This document shows, piece after piece, positions 1 to 8,738 of a DNA stretch of 64,000 nucleotides. The notes beneath the pieces are model-generated. The model was not told the origin of the DNA. It worked only from the letters and a program-made list of their open reading frames with translations, and did not search any database. The DNA lies in the NCBI GenBank assembly GCA_910575475.1, contig CAJTGD010000020.1, positions 49,618 to 113,617 of the forward strand. The letters are read 5' to 3'. Within the stretch, counting starts at the first letter, position 1. Each line of letters begins with the position of its first letter. Source of the DNA: Lachnospiraceae bacterium. Its GTDB lineage: Bacteria > Bacillota > Clostridia > Lachnospirales > Lachnospiraceae. A program made the position numbers and the translations under genes.

Positions 1-1232
1 CCTTCCTCCACATGCCCGTAGGCTGCCAGGATCTCTCCCGGCTGAACCTCCCGCTCCAGGTTCTCGCTGTAAAAGCTGCTCAGGTCATAATCCCTCAGAT
101 CCTCTGCAAGACGCCTGGCCCTGGTACGCGACCCGGACAGCAGCACCACCCGGTAGCCGCTGCGCTTCAGCCTTTTCAAATCCCTTGTCAGCATCTCAAA
201 GCTGTTATTGTACGGATTCACGCCCTTGCTCTGGATCCGGTAGGTCTTACGGACCAGGAAGCTGCCGCACCGGGATTCCAGTGTTGTAAAGCCAATCCCG
301 GAAAGGTGGTTCATCCGTTCCACAACCTCTTTGGAGGAAAAGATCTTCAGATTCGCGGTCTCCTGCTCCATCCCGGCCTTTTCCCGATTCCTCAGGCTCT
401 CCTGGTATTCCTGCTCCGCCCCTTCCGCCCGTTCCAGAAGACGGACAGGTTCGTCCAGCAGGAGGATCACTTCCTTCCCCGGAAAATAATCCAGAAAGGA
501 TACCATGTCCCGGGAATCCCCGACAAGCTCTGATGCCGGATAGATCTCCACAGAGTCCAGATTCTCAATAGAACGCTGGCTTTCCACATCAAAGGCACGG
601 ATCGAATCGATCACATCCCCCCACAGCTCCAGACGCACCGGAACCTCCTCCGTCAGGGGGTAAATATCCAGGATCCCGCCCCGCACGGCAAACTGCCCCG
701 GACTGTCGATCTCGGCCTCCCGGTCATATCCCATGCCTGACAGGTCCTGCTGCAGCCGTTGAAAGTCTACGCTCTCGCCGGCTTCCAGGTGTATCTGACG
801 GTTCTGCAGTTCCTTCCGCGACGGAAGCCCGTCCAGAAAGGCATCCATGGTGGTAATGATGGCAAGCCCCCTCTGACGCCGTTCGTCCTCCGTAAGGGCG
901 CCATGCTCCAAAAGAGCACGCACGACTTCCATCCGCTGGCTCAGCAGATATTTCCCCTTGATATCCGCATGATAAAACAGCAGATCCCTGGCCGGATAAA
1001 AATACACGTTTTCATCCAGAAACCGATACTCCTCCCAGGCTTTTTTTGCTTTTTCCTCACTGGAAAAAACGATGAGTCTGTATCCATACCCATCGCCCAA
1101 TTCATACATCAGATGTGATTTTTGAGAGTTCACGCATCCTGCGATCTGCAGAAGCCCTTCCCCCTTTTTTCGTTCCTGTATAATCTCTTCATAATCCGCA
1201 AGCTCACGAAGCGGCACCAATAAAGCTCTCAT
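1..1232 (-). CDS. mfd: Transcription-repair coupling factor Mfd, N-terminal part (runs off window)
   Basis: Translating the minus strand from the ATG at 1232 gives about 410 residues with no stop before the window edge. The product begins MRALLVPLRELADYEE and carries the Mfd N-terminal UvrB-like region, including FAVRGGILDIYP near residue 180 and the following RAFDVESQRS. Mfd removes stalled RNA polymerase and recruits UvrA in the cytoplasm. The RNA polymerase-interacting and helicase domains would lie to the left of the window. The start is 5 bases after the pth stop, with an AGGAAG ribosome binding site overlapping the end of pth, so the two genes are probably cotranscribed, as in many Firmicutes. 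Confidence 0.9.
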   Translation of the reverse strand, partial: MRALLVPLRELADYEEIIQERKKGEGLLQIAGCVNSQKSHLMYELGDGYGYRLIVFSSEEKAKKAWEEYRFLDENVYFYPARDLLFYHADIKGKYLLSQRMEVVRALLEHGALTEDERRQRGLAIITTMDAFLDGLPSRKELQNRQIHLEAGESVDFQRLQQDLSGMGYDREAEIDSPGQFAVRGGILDIYPLTEEVPVRLELWGDVIDSIRAFDVESQRSIENLDSVEIYPASELVGDSRDMVSFLDYFPGKEVILLLDEPVRLLERAEGAEQEYQESLRNREKAGMEQETANLKIFSSKEVVERMNHLSGIGFTTLESRCGSFLVRKTYRIQSKGVNPYNNSFEMLTRDLKRLKRSGYRVVLLSGSRTRARRLAEDLRDYDLSSFYSENLEREVQPGEILAAYGHVEE

Positions 1233-1237
1233 GATCC

Positions 1238-1816
1238 TTACTCTTCCTTCTTTTTTCGATTATACTCATTCATCGCGGCTTCAATCCTGCCCTCCATGAT
1301 GGTCTCTGCCGCGCAGACTGCCATCTCATAACCTTCTTCCATCAATTGCTGCTCTGCCTTTGAAAAATGTCCCAGCACATAATCGGCCAGTTCCATCTTC
1401 GGAGGCTTCTCCCCAACCCCCACTTTGATGCGGGGGAAAACCTGCCCTCCGATCTGGGAGATGATATTCTTGATCCCGTTGTGTCCGCCGGCGCTTCCCT
1501 TTGCCCGGATCCGAAGCTGTCCCGTGCCCAGGCTGACGTCGTCATAGACGACCACCAGCTCCCGCGTCACATCCAGCTGGTAAAAATTGACCAGGCTGCG
1601 GACGCTTTCCCCGCTCAGGTTCATAAATGTCTGCGGCTTCGCCAGGATCACCTTCTTTCCCTGGATCATCCCTTTTCCGATCAGTGCCCTGTGCTTCTTT
1701 ATATTTACAGAAATATTATATTTTTCGGAAATCCGATCTATAACCTCAAACCCCGCATTATGTCTGGTTCCTTTATACTCCCTCGAGGGATTGCCCAGTC
1801 CCACAATCACAAACAT
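1238..1816 (-). CDS. pth: Peptidyl-tRNA hydrolase
   Basis: The 192-residue product matches the usual Pth length. It starts MFVIVGLGNPSREYKGTRHN, holding the N-terminal GLGNPG-type motif and the catalytic His of RHNAGFEVID near residue 20. The KPQTFMNLSG, VVYDDVSLGTGQLRIR and GSAGGHNGIKNI signatures follow. The enzyme frees tRNA from prematurely released peptidyl-tRNA in the cytosol. It is directly upstream of mfd on the minus strand. The small membrane protein gene starting at 1954 is divergent. Confidence 0.96.
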   Translation of the reverse strand: MFVIVGLGNPSREYKGTRHNAGFEVIDRISEKYNISVNIKKHRALIGKGMIQGKKVILAKPQTFMNLSGESVRSLVNFYQLDVTRELVVVYDDVSLGTGQLRIRAKGSAGGHNGIKNIISQIGGQVFPRIKVGVGEKPPKMELADYVLGHFSKAEQQLMEEGYEMAVCAAETIMEGRIEAAMNEYNRKKKEE

Positions 1817-1953
1817 CTAGACTTACACCTCCAATTTTCTTTCCGCACGAGCGTCCGAATCCCTCTTTTTTCAATTCCCGGCCGCTCCACAAAGGTATAT
1901 TTTTCCCCTCTTTGTCATACACTATAAAAAATGCACTTTGGGAGGTTACTTTC

Positions 1954-2394
1954 ATGAGTTCTAAAACAAAAATCATAGTTCTGCATATGAAAGAAATCAT
2001 TTACACTGCCATATTCGCCGCACTCGGCATCCTGCTCATCATCCTGCTTGTCGTCATGTTCCGCCCCGGCGGAAAAAAACAGCCCGCAGATGCCCATGCG
2101 GAGAAACAATATACCCCCGGAATCTATACTTCTGCCCTCACATTTAACAACACCAACCTGGAGGTAGAAGTATCTGTAGATGAATCCCGCATCAACTCCA
2201 TCCGATTCTCCAATCTGGATGAGAGTATCACCACGATGTTCCCGCTGGTTCAGCCGGCCATCGAAGATATTGCCGAACAAATCTATAAAACACAATCTTT
2301 GGAAAATATTACACTATCCGAACAGTCTCCGTATACATCTCAGGTCATCCTGGATGCCATTGCCGAAACCGTAGAAAAAGCCGCAGTCGATTAG
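1954..2394 (+). CDS. Membrane-anchored protein with degenerate FMN-binding-like domain
   Basis: I chose the ATG at 1954 because GGGAGGT lies about 9 bases upstream; an in-frame ATG at 1912 has no clear ribosome binding site. The 146-residue product has one membrane segment near residues 15-37, then an exposed domain. That domain reads YTPGIYTSALTFNN at its start and SPYTSQVILDAIAETVEKA at its end. This pattern resembles the FMN_bind fold of RnfG/NqrC-type proteins (known family). The SGAT motif that carries the flavin is replaced by QSPYT, so covalent FMN attachment is doubtful. It is monocistronic and followed by a terminator. The function is unknown. Confidence 0.7.
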   Translation: MSSKTKIIVLHMKEIIYTAIFAALGILLIILLVVMFRPGGKKQPADAHAEKQYTPGIYTSALTFNNTNLEVEVSVDESRINSIRFSNLDESITTMFPLVQPAIEDIAEQIYKTQSLENITLSEQSPYTSQVILDAIAETVEKAAVD

Positions 2395-2408
2395 GCTGCG
2401 ACTTTTTT
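2375..2408 (+). terminator. Rho-independent terminator overlapping the 3' end of the 1954-2394 gene
   Basis: AAAAAG-C-CGCAG pairs with CTGCG-A-CTTTTT across a short loop that contains the TAG stop codon, and a T tract follows. The gene's last codons therefore form the 5' arm. Confidence 0.75.
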
Positions 2409-2460
2409 CTGCTGCCCTTTTGCCACTCGGCCTCGCCCAGAGACCACCATACTTCATTAC

Positions 2461-2724
2461 TCAGCCTTCTACGATCAGATACTGTCCGTTCGGCAACGGG
2501 AACACCTCGGATGCCTCTTCCAGTTCATCCTTGCCCATACTGTTCACATCAATCCCATTCTCATCCAGATATTCTCTTACATCATCCAGCGTATCTACAA
2601 CAACCGCCATACAGTCCTCCAGAAACGCTTCCGCCTCTTCGATCGTACCGGCAACCGGCTCATCAAATAACTGAGACTGTCTTTCCAGAAACGTCAACAG
2701 ACATTCCTCACTATATTCACCCAT
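2461..2724 (-). CDS. Conserved small acidic protein of unknown function
   Basis: The product has 87 residues, is strongly acidic, and shows no signal peptide or membrane segment. It starts MGEYSEECLLTFLERQ and ends EVFPLPNGQYLIVEG. A GGGAGG ribosome binding site sits just upstream, between the HAD stop and this start, so it is likely cotranscribed with the HAD gene. I recall similar short proteins in clostridia but cannot name a function. Confidence 0.7.
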   Translation of the reverse strand: MGEYSEECLLTFLERQSQLFDEPVAGTIEEAEAFLEDCMAVVVDTLDDVREYLDENGIDVNSMGKDELEEASEVFPLPNGQYLIVEG

Positions 2725-2738
2725 GTTCTTTAACCTCC

Positions 2739-3395
2739 CTATTCCCTGATCAGTTTTATGACCTCTTCCGGAGAGTCGGCAATATAACCGGCACCGGCCT
2801 CCTCAAGGACCGCACGGCCCCGGAACCCCCATGTCACACCAATGGTCCTCATGTGTGCATTGGTCCCCGTTGCAATGTCTACCTCCGAGTCCCCGATATA
2901 TACGGTCTCCTCCGGGGCTATCCCCAGTTCCTCTGCGATCTGCAGAGCCGCCTTCGGGTCCGGCTTGCGGGGTATGTTCTCCTTTTGCCCCTGAATCTGC
3001 CGAAACACCCCTCTGCCGAACACAGTCTCCACAACATGGACAGTCTGACGATGCGGCTTATTTGAAAGCACCGCCAGCTTAAGCCCTTCCTGCTTCATGA
3101 CTGTCAGCATCCCGGAAATCCCTTTATAAGGTACTACATGATATGTGCAGTTGGCGTCAAATATACGTCCATATATCTGCATCGCCTCATCAATCCTACC
3201 CGTATCCTCCTCTCCTGCCGCCAGAAGCGACCTCTCCATCAGTACACGGGCCCCGTTGCCTACAAACTGCCGGCACTGGTCTGCCGTCACCGGCAGAAGG
3301 CCCATCTCCTTCAAGGTCTCATTCACGGAAAATGTGAGGGAATCCAACGTATCGGTCAGTGTTCCATCCAAGTCAAAAATACAAAGTCTGTACAT
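2739..3395 (-). CDS. HAD-family hydrolase, phosphoglycolate phosphatase-like
   Basis: The 218-residue product has the four HAD motifs in order: FDLDGTLTDT at the N terminus (nucleophile Asp), VLSNKPH in the middle, RKPDP supplying the motif III Lys, and GDSEVD as motif IV. A helical cap lies between motifs I and II, as in Gph/PpaX-type enzymes. It probably dephosphorylates a small phosphometabolite in the cytosol; the substrate cannot be read from sequence. It follows sigG by about 115 bases and precedes the small acidic gene. Confidence 0.88.
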   Translation of the reverse strand: MYRLCIFDLDGTLTDTLDSLTFSVNETLKEMGLLPVTADQCRQFVGNGARVLMERSLLAAGEEDTGRIDEAMQIYGRIFDANCTYHVVPYKGISGMLTVMKQEGLKLAVLSNKPHRQTVHVVETVFGRGVFRQIQGQKENIPRKPDPKAALQIAEELGIAPEETVYIGDSEVDIATGTNAHMRTIGVTWGFRGRAVLEEAGAGYIADSPEEVIKLIRE

Positions 3396-3511
3396 GGCAG
3401 ATCATACCCTTCTTTTTATATAGATAATCATAGTATGAAGCCATGGAAATTTCAACTAAAATTTTTCTTTTTTTTCAATTTCCTATTTTTTTCGTGCTGA
3501 TTCGCAATTAC

Positions 3512-4294
3512 TTATTTTCCCAGAAGGTACTGCCGCATCACCTTCAAAGCGTTTTTCTCCAGCCGGCTGACCTGGGCCTGGGAGATCTTGATCTCCTCCG
3601 CCACCTCCATCTGGGTCTTGCCTTCAAAAAAGCGCAGTCGGATGATATAGCGTTCCCGCTCGTTGAGCCGTTCCATGGCCGCTTCCAGGGATAGTTCCTC
3701 GATCCAGTTCTCTTCCCGGCTTTTCTTATCGCTGACCTGGTCCATCACGTACAGCGCGTCTCCTCCGTCGCTGTACACGGGCTCATACAGGCTCATCGGC
3801 GCCTGGATGGCATCCAGCGCAAAGACGATATCCTCCTTGGCAATCCCGATCTCCTCCGCGATCTCCTGCATGGTCGGTTCCTTCATGTATTTGCGCATAT
3901 AGCCTTCCTTGGCATAAATGGCCTTATATGCCGTATCCCGTAGGGACCGGCTGACCCGGATCGAGTTGTTGTCCCGAAGATACCTCCGGATCTCCCCTAT
4001 AATCATGGGCACCGCGTAAGTAGAAAATTTCACCTCACGGTCAGGGTCAAAGTTATCCACCGCCTTCATCAGCCCCACACATCCGATCTGAAACAGGTCG
4101 TCCGCGTTCTCATTGCTGTTCGTAAAGCGCTTGATCACGCTTAAGACCAGACGGAGATTTCCCTTGATATACTCTTCCCTTGCCGTTTCGTCTCCTTTTT
4201 TTATACGCGCGAACAAAGCTTCCTTCTCTTCTTCTTTTAAGAGCGGAAGCTTCGCCGTATTCACACCGCATATTTCTACTTTACTCAAAGCCAT
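3512..4294 (-). CDS. sigG: RNA polymerase sporulation sigma factor SigG
   Basis: The chosen ATG at 4294 follows AGGAGGATTGAAACG and gives 260 residues, the length of Bacillus subtilis SigG; an upstream in-frame start would add 17 unlikely residues. The N terminus MALSKVEICGVNTAKLPLL is diagnostic of SigG. Region 2 (NLRLVLSVIKRF, DDLFQIGCVGLMKAVDNFD, FSTYAVPMIIGEIRRYLRD) and region 4 (LNERERYIIRLRFFEGKTQ, ISQAQVSRLEKNALK) are intact. SigG drives late forespore genes. In B. subtilis sigG directly follows spoIIGA-sigE; here putP and a beta-CASP gene lie between. Confidence 0.96.
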   Translation of the reverse strand: MALSKVEICGVNTAKLPLLKEEEKEALFARIKKGDETAREEYIKGNLRLVLSVIKRFTNSNENADDLFQIGCVGLMKAVDNFDPDREVKFSTYAVPMIIGEIRRYLRDNNSIRVSRSLRDTAYKAIYAKEGYMRKYMKEPTMQEIAEEIGIAKEDIVFALDAIQAPMSLYEPVYSDGGDALYVMDQVSDKKSREENWIEELSLEAAMERLNERERYIIRLRFFEGKTQMEVAEEIKISQAQVSRLEKNALKVMRQYLLGK

Positions 4295-4482
4295 CGTTTC
4301 AATCCTCCTGCCAGATAAAATATGATCTAGTAGGATTTTTCTCACTCTGGTGATTTGTTATTCCTTTTGGCAGGGAATTAAAAAAACTTTTAGCCCTTGA
4401 CAAATGCGGTGTGTTTGAAAAACCTTATTTTGCGGATCCGCAGCTGCTGTATCGATCTGCGGTATGCGCAGCAATGATCCGT

Positions 4483-6003
4483 TTACTTTGCAGCCTGCTC
4501 AAACTCCTCCAGGATCTCTGCTTCCGGGGCAGGAGTCGCCAGGCTGACCGCCGCATTGAGGACGATGGCCACCAAAAATGCGGGAAGCAGCTCGTAGATA
4601 TCCCATGCGCCTCCCATGGGACGCACCATGTATTTCCATACGAAGATCATAATCCCGCCGGAGAGCATGCTGACGATCGCGCCGTACCGGTTGGAACGCT
4701 TCCAGAATAAGGCCAGCAGCATGACCGGGCCGAATACCGCGCCGAAGCCCGCCCAGGCAAAGGATACGATCCCGAATACGGAACTGTTCGGATCTACGGC
4801 CAGGATCACGCCCAGGACGGCGATCAGAAGCACAGTCGTGCGGGCCGCGATGAGGGATGCCTTTTCGCTGATCCTGAGATGGAACACATCCTTCAGCAGG
4901 TTTTCCGAAATGCTGGAGGATGCCGCAAGGAGCTGGGAATCCGCCGTTGACATGGTGCACGCCAGGATCCCGGACATGATCAGGCCGGCGATCACAATTC
5001 CCAGAATCCCGCTTTTGCTCATCAGGGCCGCGATCACAATGATCAGCTTTTCCGAGTCTGTCCCCTCCAGCGTTTCGATCATGCCGCCTTTGCTCAGGCT
5101 GTAGCCCAGGATCCCGATGAAGATCGCCACACTCATGGAGATCACGACCCAGATCGACGCGATCCTTCTGGACAGCCGGATCTCCCCTTCATTCCGGATC
5201 GCCATAAAGCGCAGAAGGATATGAGGCATCCCGAAATATCCCAGTCCCCATGCAAATGTGGATGCGATCTTGATGGCTCCATATTCTGACGCCCCGCCGC
5301 CACTGTAGATGCTGGTCAAAGACAGATAGCCCGGCAGCTCTCCCGCCTGCTCCAGCACAAGCCCGGTTCCTCCCACCGTGCTGATGCCGAACAGAACCAC
5401 ACAGATCAATGCCAGCGTCATGACAATGCTCTGAATCAGATCCGTGGTGCTCGCCGCGGAAAATCCGCCCAAGACAGTATATGCAACGATGATTACCGCG
5501 CTGACAGCCATTGCGGTAAAATAGGGCACGTCAAATAATGTGGAAAACAGTTTCCCACATGCCGCAAATCCGGACGCCGTATAGGGTATAAAAAAGATCA
5601 CGATAAAGACTGCGGAAACCGCAACCAGAATATTGCTCTTATCACGGTAGCGGTTGGAAAAAAATTCCGGAATGGTGATGGCATTTCCGGCAATCACGGA
5701 ATACCTCCTCAGACGTTTTGCCACGATGAGCCAGTTAAAATAGGTTCCCACGGCCAGTCCGATGGCTGTCCACGCCGCGTCTGCCACACCGGTCAGATAA
5801 GCGACTCCCGGCAGGCCCATCAGAAGCCAGCTGCTCATATCCGATGCCTCCGCGCTCATCGCGGTCACGATCGGCCCCAGCTTCCTCCCGCCAAGATAAT
5901 AGTCTCCTGTTGACTTGTTTCTCCTCATAAAGTAGATTCCCACGGCGACCATTCCCACCAGATAGATGACAATGATCGCAAAAATCCCCCATGTACTGTC
6001 CAT
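4483..6003 (-). CDS. putP: Sodium/proline symporter (SSS family)
   Basis: The 506-residue product has about 13 hydrophobic segments and the solute:sodium symporter signatures: DYYLGGRKLGPIVTAMSAEA and DMSSWLLMGLPG near the N terminus, and GGFSAASTTDLIQS in the middle. These are typical of PutP, which imports proline with sodium at the cytoplasmic membrane. The C-terminal tail is acidic. It lies between the beta-CASP gene and sigG, all on the minus strand, with gaps of about 100 and 190 bases, so it may have its own promoter. Confidence 0.9.
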   Translation of the reverse strand: MDSTWGIFAIIVIYLVGMVAVGIYFMRRNKSTGDYYLGGRKLGPIVTAMSAEASDMSSWLLMGLPGVAYLTGVADAAWTAIGLAVGTYFNWLIVAKRLRRYSVIAGNAITIPEFFSNRYRDKSNILVAVSAVFIVIFFIPYTASGFAACGKLFSTLFDVPYFTAMAVSAVIIVAYTVLGGFSAASTTDLIQSIVMTLALICVVLFGISTVGGTGLVLEQAGELPGYLSLTSIYSGGGASEYGAIKIASTFAWGLGYFGMPHILLRFMAIRNEGEIRLSRRIASIWVVISMSVAIFIGILGYSLSKGGMIETLEGTDSEKLIIVIAALMSKSGILGIVIAGLIMSGILACTMSTADSQLLAASSSISENLLKDVFHLRISEKASLIAARTTVLLIAVLGVILAVDPNSSVFGIVSFAWAGFGAVFGPVMLLALFWKRSNRYGAIVSMLSGGIMIFVWKYMVRPMGGAWDIYELLPAFLVAIVLNAAVSLATPAPEAEILEEFEQAAK

Positions 6004-6103
6004 GTTTCATTCCTCTCTTTTTCACATCATAATACGCCATGCACCGGCATCTGCCTTCATGCACCGGTGCATGGCTTTCTCATTGTTTACATTCCCTTTT
6101 TTA

Positions 6104-7720
6104 TTATTTGATCTCCCACTTATCCGCAAGATTCAGGATCTGAGCCTCAAACTTCGCCTTATCCTTATTGGCCATGCCCTCACATCTGGCAGCCACATCC
6201 ATAAGCCATCTGGCAGCGGAAAGCAGACGTTCTGTCGCCGCGTCAGCCTTCTTCTGTACCGGCTTCTTGGTCTTAACCGGAATCCGGACGCCCTCGGAAA
6301 GGATCTCATCCGCGATCAGGTCCGCTTCTCCGCCAGGGAACGGCGCAAATGCCGGAAAACCGAACTTTTCCTCCACGGTCTGGGCAAATTCCTCTGTCAC
6401 CGTATCCTCGCCGTGAACGACAAATACCCGCTTCAGAGGTTTTTTGAAGCCTTCCAGCCACTTCAGCAGCCCGTCCAGGTCCGCATGTCCGCTGATTCCC
6501 TTCAGGCTTTCGATCCGTGCCCGGACTTCGATGGTCTCGCCGAAAAGCTTGACCTCCTTCTCACCCTCCAGGATCCGGCGTCCCAGCGTGCCTCCCGCCT
6601 GATAGCCGACGAACAGGATCGTACATTCCTCCCGCCACAGGTTATGCTTCAGATGGTGGCGGATCCGCCCGGCCTCACACATGCCGGAAGCAGATATGAT
6701 CACCTTCGGCCTCTCGATAAAGTTGATCTGCTTGGAATCCTCGCTGCCCGTCGAAATCTTCAGCCCCGGGAACACCAGCGGGTTGATCCCGGAATTGACC
6801 AGCTTTAAGGCCGCCTCGTCAAAACAGCCCTTCATGTTCTTTGTAAACACTTTGGTAGCCTCGATAGCCAGTGGGCTGTCCAGGTAGACCTCAAAATCCG
6901 CGTATTCCGGCAGGAGGTTCTGCTCCTTGATCTCCCGGATAAAATACAGAAGCTCCTGGGTACGGCCTACCGCAAAGGACGGGATCACCACATTGCCGCC
7001 CTTGTCAAAGGTCTCCTTGACGATCCGGGTAAATGTCCCGATATAATCCACCTTTTCCGTGGAATGGAGCCGGTTTCCATATGTAGATTCGATGACCACA
7101 TAATCCGCCTCCTCCGTATAGGACGGTTCCCGGAGGATCGGCTGGTTCTGGTTTCCTACGTCGCCGGAGAATACGATCTTGCGCTGTTCCTCTCCTTCCG
7201 TCACCCAGATCTCAATACTGGAAGACCCCAGCAGATGCCCCACATCCGTAAAACGGACATCGATCCCTTCACAGAGCTGGATCCTCTGTCCATAACCGCA
7301 GGGCCTGAACAGCTCGATCGCATTCAGCGCGTCCTCCATCACATAAACAGGCTCATATTCCGGATAGCCGGCACGCTTGCCCTTTCTGTTGCGCCACTCT
7401 GCCTCAAATTCCTGGATGTGGGCGCTGTCGCGAAGCATGATATTACACAGGTCCGATGTAGCAAAGGTGCTTACCACCTCGCCCTTGAAGCCTTCCTTCA
7501 CCAGCTTCGGGATCATGCCCGAATGGTCGATATGGGCATGGGTCAGCAGCACATAATCGACCTCATTCTCCGCGATCGGAAGCCCGGGATTCTCATACAG
7601 GTCGATCCCCTGTTCCATACCGCAGTCCACCAGAATGTTCTTCCCTGCCGCCTGCAGCAGATGACAGCTTCCTGTCACCTCATGGGCAGCCCCAACAAAT
7701 GTCAGTTTCATTCTCTTCAC
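6104..7720 (-). CDS. Beta-CASP metallo-beta-lactamase fold RNase-like protein
   Basis: The product of about 538 residues has the zinc-binding HAHIDH motif near residue 60, GHLLGSSSIEIWV, FSGDVGN, the beta-CASP insertion with ASGMCEAGRIRHHLKH, and the C-terminal RMMBL region with KGISGHADLDGL and VFVVHGE. This is the layout of CPSF/RNase-type nucleases that cut RNA. Starts at 7723 (GTG), 7720 (GTG) and 7711 (ATG) are possible; GTG 7720 has the best spacing to GGAG. That ribosome binding site directly abuts a long stem-loop. The C-terminal 80 residues are Lys/Ala-rich and helical. It separates sigE from putP and sigG. Confidence 0.9.
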   Translation of the reverse strand: MKRMKLTFVGAAHEVTGSCHLLQAAGKNILVDCGMEQGIDLYENPGLPIAENEVDYVLLTHAHIDHSGMIPKLVKEGFKGEVVSTFATSDLCNIMLRDSAHIQEFEAEWRNRKGKRAGYPEYEPVYVMEDALNAIELFRPCGYGQRIQLCEGIDVRFTDVGHLLGSSSIEIWVTEGEEQRKIVFSGDVGNQNQPILREPSYTEEADYVVIESTYGNRLHSTEKVDYIGTFTRIVKETFDKGGNVVIPSFAVGRTQELLYFIREIKEQNLLPEYADFEVYLDSPLAIEATKVFTKNMKGCFDEAALKLVNSGINPLVFPGLKISTGSEDSKQINFIERPKVIISASGMCEAGRIRHHLKHNLWREECTILFVGYQAGGTLGRRILEGEKEVKLFGETIEVRARIESLKGISGHADLDGLLKWLEGFKKPLKRVFVVHGEDTVTEEFAQTVEEKFGFPAFAPFPGGEADLIADEILSEGVRIPVKTKKPVQKKADAATERLLSAARWLMDVAARCEGMANKDKAKFEAQILNLADKWEIK

Positions 7721-7730
7721 CACGCTCTCC

Positions 7731-7799
7731 TGCAGGATCCATATCCCGGCCCCGGGAGATCCGGCCTGAATATCCCGGTATCGGGATATGGATCCTGCA
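7731..7799 (-). promoter_or_regulatory. Perfect 18-bp inverted repeat abutting the ribosome binding site of the beta-CASP gene
   Basis: The arms at 7731-7748 and 7782-7799 are perfect reverse complements (TGCAGGATCCATATCCCG and its complement), separated by 33 bases that contain a third TATCCCGG copy. In the minus-strand transcript the second arm ends directly before the GGAG ribosome binding site. No T tract follows on either strand, so a terminator is unlikely. A translational or RNA-stability control element is the inference. Confidence 0.65.
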
Positions 7800-7899
7800 A
7801 ATTAAAATGATTAGTCCTGTGGATATTATAGCATTGTATTGGTGAAGCGTAAAGGATTTTTTTGTCCGGCGGCAGGCCACAGCTCTCTGATTCTATTTT

Positions 7900-8640
7900 T
7901 TACTGGTAGCGCACCATCTCCCGTTTCAGCCGCTGCATGATCTTTTTCTCAAGCCGTGAGATATAGGACTGGGAGATCCCCAGATAATCCGCCACCTCCT
8001 TCTGGGTCTTCTCCTCTCCGTCCGGATTGTCCAGTCCGAAACGCATGCGGACGATCAGCTTTTCCCGGCTGGACAGCTTATTGATGGCCTTCACAAGGAG
8101 CCGCCGCTCCGCCTCGTTTTCCAGGTCCTTGGTGATCGTGTCCTCCTCGGTTCCCAGGATATCGGAAAGCAGCAGTTCATTTCCGTCCCAGTCCACATTC
8201 AGAGGTTCATCAATGGACACCTCCATCTTCGTCTTATTATTCCGTCGCAGATACATCAATATCTCATTTTCGATACATCGGGAGGCATAGGTGGCCAGCT
8301 TGATATTTTTATTCGGATTAAAGGTATTGATCGCCTTGATCAGTCCGATGGTCCCGATCGAGATCAGGTCCTCCACTCCTACCCCCGTATTGTCAAATTT
8401 TTTCGCGATATAGACGACCAGCCGCAGATTGTGTTCGATCAGCAGTTTTTTCGCCTGCTCATCCCGCTCGGTCCCGAGCCTGTCGATCACTTCTGATTCT
8501 TCCTCGGTCTCGAGCGGCGCCGGAAGCACCTCCGATCCCCCTATGTAATGAATCTCCTTCTGATTGGAAAAGAAAATCCCTCTGAAATCCGGTATGATTT
8601 TCAGCTTAAACTGTCGTGGTACGGCTACCTTAACAACCAT
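7900..8640 (-). CDS. sigE: RNA polymerase sporulation sigma factor SigE (pro-form)
   Basis: The product has 246 residues with an N-terminal pro-sequence of about 30 residues followed by [13 protein letters not shown]. This aligns with the pro-SigE cleavage region of B. subtilis (YYIGGSEALPPPL). Regions 2 and 4 are complete ([55 protein letters not shown]). SigE directs early mother-cell transcription after cleavage by SpoIIGA, encoded 98 bases upstream. A GGAGG site precedes the ATG. Confidence 0.97.
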   Translation of the reverse strand: MVVKVAVPRQFKLKIIPDFRGIFFSNQKEIHYIGGSEVLPAPLETEEESEVIDRLGTERDEQAKKLLIEHNLRLVVYIAKKFDNTGVGVEDLISIGTIGLIKAINTFNPNKNIKLATYASRCIENEILMYLRRNNKTKMEVSIDEPLNVDWDGNELLLSDILGTEEDTITKDLENEAERRLLVKAINKLSSREKLIVRMRFGLDNPDGEEKTQKEVADYLGISQSYISRLEKKIMQRLKREMVRYQ

Positions 8641-8738
8641 TCTTTTTTCCTCCTACTTATTTGTAACCAATCTGCGCAGCAGATCTCAAATACGGATCAT
8701 TTCCCGTATCCTCCTGTCATCAGCTGTCTGCAAAAGGA

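Noticed and set aside
4430..4482. Palindromes (GCGGATCCGC, GCTGC/GCAGC) after putP as a terminator
   Set aside because: The stems are short and no clear T tract follows on the minus strand, so I do not call a terminator.
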